The translations under genes and the position numbers were made by a program. The notes under the pieces are model-generated. The model did no database searches. It saw only the letters and a list, made by a program, of their open reading frames with translations, and was not told the DNA's origin. Of a stretch of 64,000 nucleotides of DNA, positions 61,898-64,000 are shown piece after piece. The number at the start of each line of letters is the position of its first letter. The first letter of the stretch is position 1. This DNA is from Anaerolineae bacterium (lineage in GTDB: Bacteria; Chloroflexota; Anaerolineae; Aggregatilineales; JAFGMM01): assembly GCA_027494055.1 (NCBI GenBank), contig JAOSJO010000025.1:81262-145261 (forward strand), read 5' to 3'.

Positions 61898-62070
61898 GCG
61901 GCGCACGCAACACGCGCGGCGCGCGTTTTCCGACTACCTGATACCCAACATTCGCGAGCGGTACCGCAGCCCGGCGGGATAGGCGGCGCGCCTGACGCGC
62001 GCGGCGCGCATTTTCCGGCTACCTGATACCCAACGTTCGCGAGCGGTACCGCGACCCGGCGGGGTAGACG
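61834..62070 (+). repeat. 85-bp tandem triplication of the epimerase 3' end
   Basis: The terminal coding segment AFSDYLIPNIRERYRSPAG plus its stop recurs twice after the gene: TTTTCC landmarks are at 61841, 61926 and 62011, an exact 85-bp period. The second copy keeps the protein identical with synonymous changes (ATC/ATT, AGT/AGC, CCA/CCG). The third has a few replacements but still ends in a stop. All three copies contain tagGCGGCGC-like spacers. Confidence 0.9.
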
Positions 62071-62140
62071 CGGGCGGTCTTAGTGCACGATTCTATGACA
62101 ATATTAACGTAACTACGTCCGGGACCGCCCGCCGGTGCGG

Positions 62141-62146
62141 TATAAT
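62141..62146 (+). promoter_or_regulatory. Putative -10 upstream of GNAT gene
   Basis: A TATAAT, without a clear -35 element, in the gene-free stretch 62071-62376. It could read through copy D into the GNAT gene at 62377. Confidence 0.35.
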
Positions 62147-62169
62147 GGATCGGCTGAGCGGGAAGGAAT

Positions 62170-62296
62170 CAAACCGCGAAGAACGCGGATGCAGAAGACG
62201 GGGCGTCCCTCCATCCAGTGAGCGTGCGACGGCGTGATGGGGGGATTATAAACAGAAAGCTTATTATTCGTGTAATCCGTGTTATTCGTGGTTAAC
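62170..62296. mobile_element. MITE-like repeat element, copy D (shortest)
   Basis: 127 bp. The left end CAAACCGCGAAGAACGCGGA and the reverse complement of the right end TTAACCACGAATAACACGGA match the terminal repeats of the GxxExxY element. Its right side, including CGACGGCGTGATGGG and a downstream CTTGCCCAGG...GAAAGTGATGG, matches the right side of copy B. It lies in the 61898-62376 gene-free stretch. Confidence 0.6.
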
Positions 62297-62376
62297 CTTC
62301 TTCTTGCCCAGGCAAAACGAAAGTGATGGGCGGTCGGCATTGCGCCTCCAATATGGGGTGCGCTAAAATATCGGTA

Positions 62377-62856
62377 ATGAAATCGAATAATACGGCAATT
62401 ACCATCCGCAGGGCGACCTCGGACGACGTGGCGGACCTGGTTCGGTTGCAGCGCATGATGTTCGAGGCGGTTGGGTTCAACGGGCCTGCGGACTTCAACG
62501 CCTTGGAAGAAGCCGCTGCCGCCTACTTCACCCACGCCATCGCCGAGGGTGCGTATCAAGGCTGGCTGGCCGTCACCGAGAGCGGGTGGCCTGTCGCTGC
62601 GGGCGGCCTCGTCGTCCAGCAGCATCCGCCTTCGCCAGACAACCTGTCGGGCCAGGTTGCCTACATCGCCAACGTGGTCACCGATCCCGAGTACCGCGGC
62701 CAGAGCATCGCGCGTCGCCTCGTGCAGACCATGTTGCGCTGGGCGAGCGACCGCGGCATCACGCAGGTCGCGCTCCACGCGCCGGATGACCGCCACGCGC
62801 TGTACGAGATGTTGGGCTTCAAGGCGAGCAACGAAATGAGGCTGAACCTGGCATGA
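62377..62856 (+). CDS. GNAT-family N-acetyltransferase
   Basis: A 159-residue acetyltransferase. It starts MKSNNTAITIRRATSDDVADLVRLQRMMFEAVG and has VAYIANVVTDPEYRGQSIARRLVQTMLRWASDRG, the acetyl-CoA-binding RGQSIARRL loop, and ends ALYEMLGFKASNEMRL. The start is not certain, because no strong ribosome-binding site is present; an ATG at 62353 is an alternative. The stop overlaps the next gene (ATGA), so the two are coupled. Substrate unknown. Confidence 0.87.
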   Translation: MKSNNTAITIRRATSDDVADLVRLQRMMFEAVGFNGPADFNALEEAAAAYFTHAIAEGAYQGWLAVTESGWPVAAGGLVVQQHPPSPDNLSGQVAYIANVVTDPEYRGQSIARRLVQTMLRWASDRGITQVALHAPDDRHALYEMLGFKASNEMRLNLA

Positions 62857-63812
62857 CGGAAGTCCGGTCGTTCATGTTGTCAGACGTGCCGCTGTTGCGC
62901 CGGCTCGCGCCGCTTGGCGTGAGCCTGGATACGGTCACGGGGTTGACGCGCGGCATCAGCCCGGTCAACGACGCTTTCCTCGCCTCGCTCCCGCTGGGCG
63001 ACAGGGGAATGCCCACCTACGTGCTACGCGCCGACGGCAGGGGCCTGCTCGCCCAATTGCGCCATCGCGAGGGCGCAACGCACGCGCACATCGCGTACAT
63101 CGCGCCCAACCTGAGCGATGGCGACGACGCGGCGATGGCGGCCTGGCTCAGCCTGATCGATGGGGTCACGGCGGCGGCCGGCGCGCGCGGCGCGCACTCG
63201 GTGCACGCCGAGGTCGATCCCGGTTCGGCGGCGTTCGTCGCGCTGCGGGAGGCCGGCTTTGCGGTGTTTGCGCGCCAGGACCTCTGGCGGCGCGCGCCGG
63301 CCCCGGCCAGCCCGTCGCCGGCGCGGATGCTCCAGCCGCGCACGTCGATGCACATGATCGGCGTCGGCACGCTGTACGCCAACGCCGTGCCGCGCCTGGT
63401 CCAGCAGGCCGCGCCGCCGCCCGAAGCGGACGAACGGGGCCTGGTCTACGTGAACGCGGACAGGAGCGTCGCGGGGCACATCACGGTCTACGAGGGGCGG
63501 CTCGGCATTCTGCTCAAGGCCCTGCTGCACCCGGAGGTCTGTGACGAGGCCGCCGCGCTCTTCGCGGACGCGATCACCTACCTGCCGCACCCGGAGCGCG
63601 CGCCGGTGTACTGCGCGGTGCAGCGCTACCAGGACTGGCTGCGCGGGCCGCTGGCGGAGGTGGGCTTCGAGCCGTGGGCGCGCCAGGTCGTCATGGTGAA
63701 GTATACGGTGCGCCGCGTCCAGCACCCGGCCTACCAGCCGCTCCCGGCGCTGGAGCAGGCCCCGCCGGTGGTTGAGATGCAGGTTGCCGAACCGACAGCG
63801 AACAAGAGGTAA
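62853..63812 (+). CDS. Hypothetical protein, GNAT-like fold
   Basis: A 319-residue soluble protein starting MTEVRSFMLSDVPLLRRLAPLGVSLDT, with RAGHITVYEGRLGILLKALLHPEV-like and VYCAVQRYQDWLRGPLAEVGFEPWARQVVMVKYTVRRV. Those C-terminal segments recall GNAT folds, but no RxxGxG/A loop is seen. It is coupled to the GNAT gene upstream and lies 16 bp before the R3H/AAA-type gene, so the three may form one operon. I do not assign a function. Confidence 0.65.
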   Translation: MTEVRSFMLSDVPLLRRLAPLGVSLDTVTGLTRGISPVNDAFLASLPLGDRGMPTYVLRADGRGLLAQLRHREGATHAHIAYIAPNLSDGDDAAMAAWLSLIDGVTAAAGARGAHSVHAEVDPGSAAFVALREAGFAVFARQDLWRRAPAPASPSPARMLQPRTSMHMIGVGTLYANAVPRLVQQAAPPPEADERGLVYVNADRSVAGHITVYEGRLGILLKALLHPEVCDEAAALFADAITYLPHPERAPVYCAVQRYQDWLRGPLAEVGFEPWARQVVMVKYTVRRVQHPAYQPLPALEQAPPVVEMQVAEPTANKR

Positions 63813-63827
63813 ACGACAAGAACAGTT

Positions 63828-64000
63828 ATGGAACATCGTATCACGGATGATATCGAAAAAATGACCGCCATCCTGCCGGAGATGATTCCGGAGGCGCTGG
63901 CGCGCATCGGGCGCACGGACGAGCTGCTGGAGGTGATCCTGGACCTGGGTCGCGTCCCGACGGCGCGCTATACCGATGGCGAGGTCGTGCTCGCCCAGGA
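63828..64000 (+). CDS. AAA ATPase with R3H-type N-terminus (partial, runs off the window)
   Basis: Only the first 57 residues are present: MEHRITDDIEKMTAILPEMIPEALARIG and TDELLEVILDLGRVPTARYTDGEVVL. This segment matches the N-terminal part of AAA/R3H single-stranded nucleic-acid-binding proteins (stage III sporulation AA-like) of Chloroflexota and related phyla. The ATPase and R3H domains lie outside the window. Confidence is limited by length. Confidence 0.6.
   Translation, partial: MEHRITDDIEKMTAILPEMIPEALARIGRTDELLEVILDLGRVPTARYTDGEVVLAQ

Overview
The window is GC-rich, densely packed bacterial DNA that reads as a member of the Chloroflexota, most likely Anaerolineae. This is inferred from the character of the proteins: a multi-GAF histidine kinase beside a single-domain KaiC-like ATPase, CAP-LysM proteins with Pro/Thr stalks, an ABC-2 permease/SpoIIM fusion, an ADP-forming acyl-CoA synthetase and a terminal AAA/R3H-type protein. 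No rRNA, tRNA, CRISPR array, prophage or transposase was found.

Layout. 1-6032 (minus): histidine operon hisG-hisD-hisC-hisB-hisH-hisA, with a promoter and a His-codon attenuator before hisG, and a small inserted element carrying a GxxExxY gene between hisH and hisA. 6200-16400: cyclic-nucleotide-binding protein, a metallo-hydrolase gene between inverted REP pairs, an ABC exporter, an HhH protein coupled to an Ig-like surface protein, a flippase-like membrane protein, PPK2 and a VOC protein. 16500-29800 (plus): uvrA, orphan YgiT zinc finger (minus), glmS behind a glmS ribozyme, sucA-sucB and secA. 29850-36080: HTH, KaiC-like ATPase, two tiny membrane proteins, multi-GAF histidine kinase and adenosine deaminase. 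36200-51500: membrane glycosyltransferases, GT4 and GT2 enzymes, GNAT, paired CAP-LysM proteins, aldehyde dehydrogenase, and a LacI regulator next to a GH130-like glycoside phosphorylase. 51487-64000: BON protein, dual-specificity phosphatase coupled to an acyl-CoA synthetase, nitroreductase, M23 peptidase, macro domain, EEP hydrolase, HAD phosphatase, a threonine-dehydrogenase-like SDR, GNAT proteins and the start of an R3H/AAA-type gene.

Two points shape the whole annotation. First, about 27 single-base frame breaks split some 20 genes, including secA, uvrA, sucA and hisC. Several sit in runs of five C or G where removing one base restores the protein, so most are probably consensus errors rather than biology; the split genes are given here as single genes. 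Second, the intergenic DNA is rich in related inverted-repeat elements: a repeat family resembling TTAACCACGRATNACACG at four places, palindromes of the type GTAGGGGC...GCCCCTAC at five or more, a REP/BIME pair, and an 85-bp triplication of a gene end. The most interesting signals are the GxxExxY element, the glmS ribozyme with an internal insertion, the his attenuator, and the repeated 3' end of the SDR gene.
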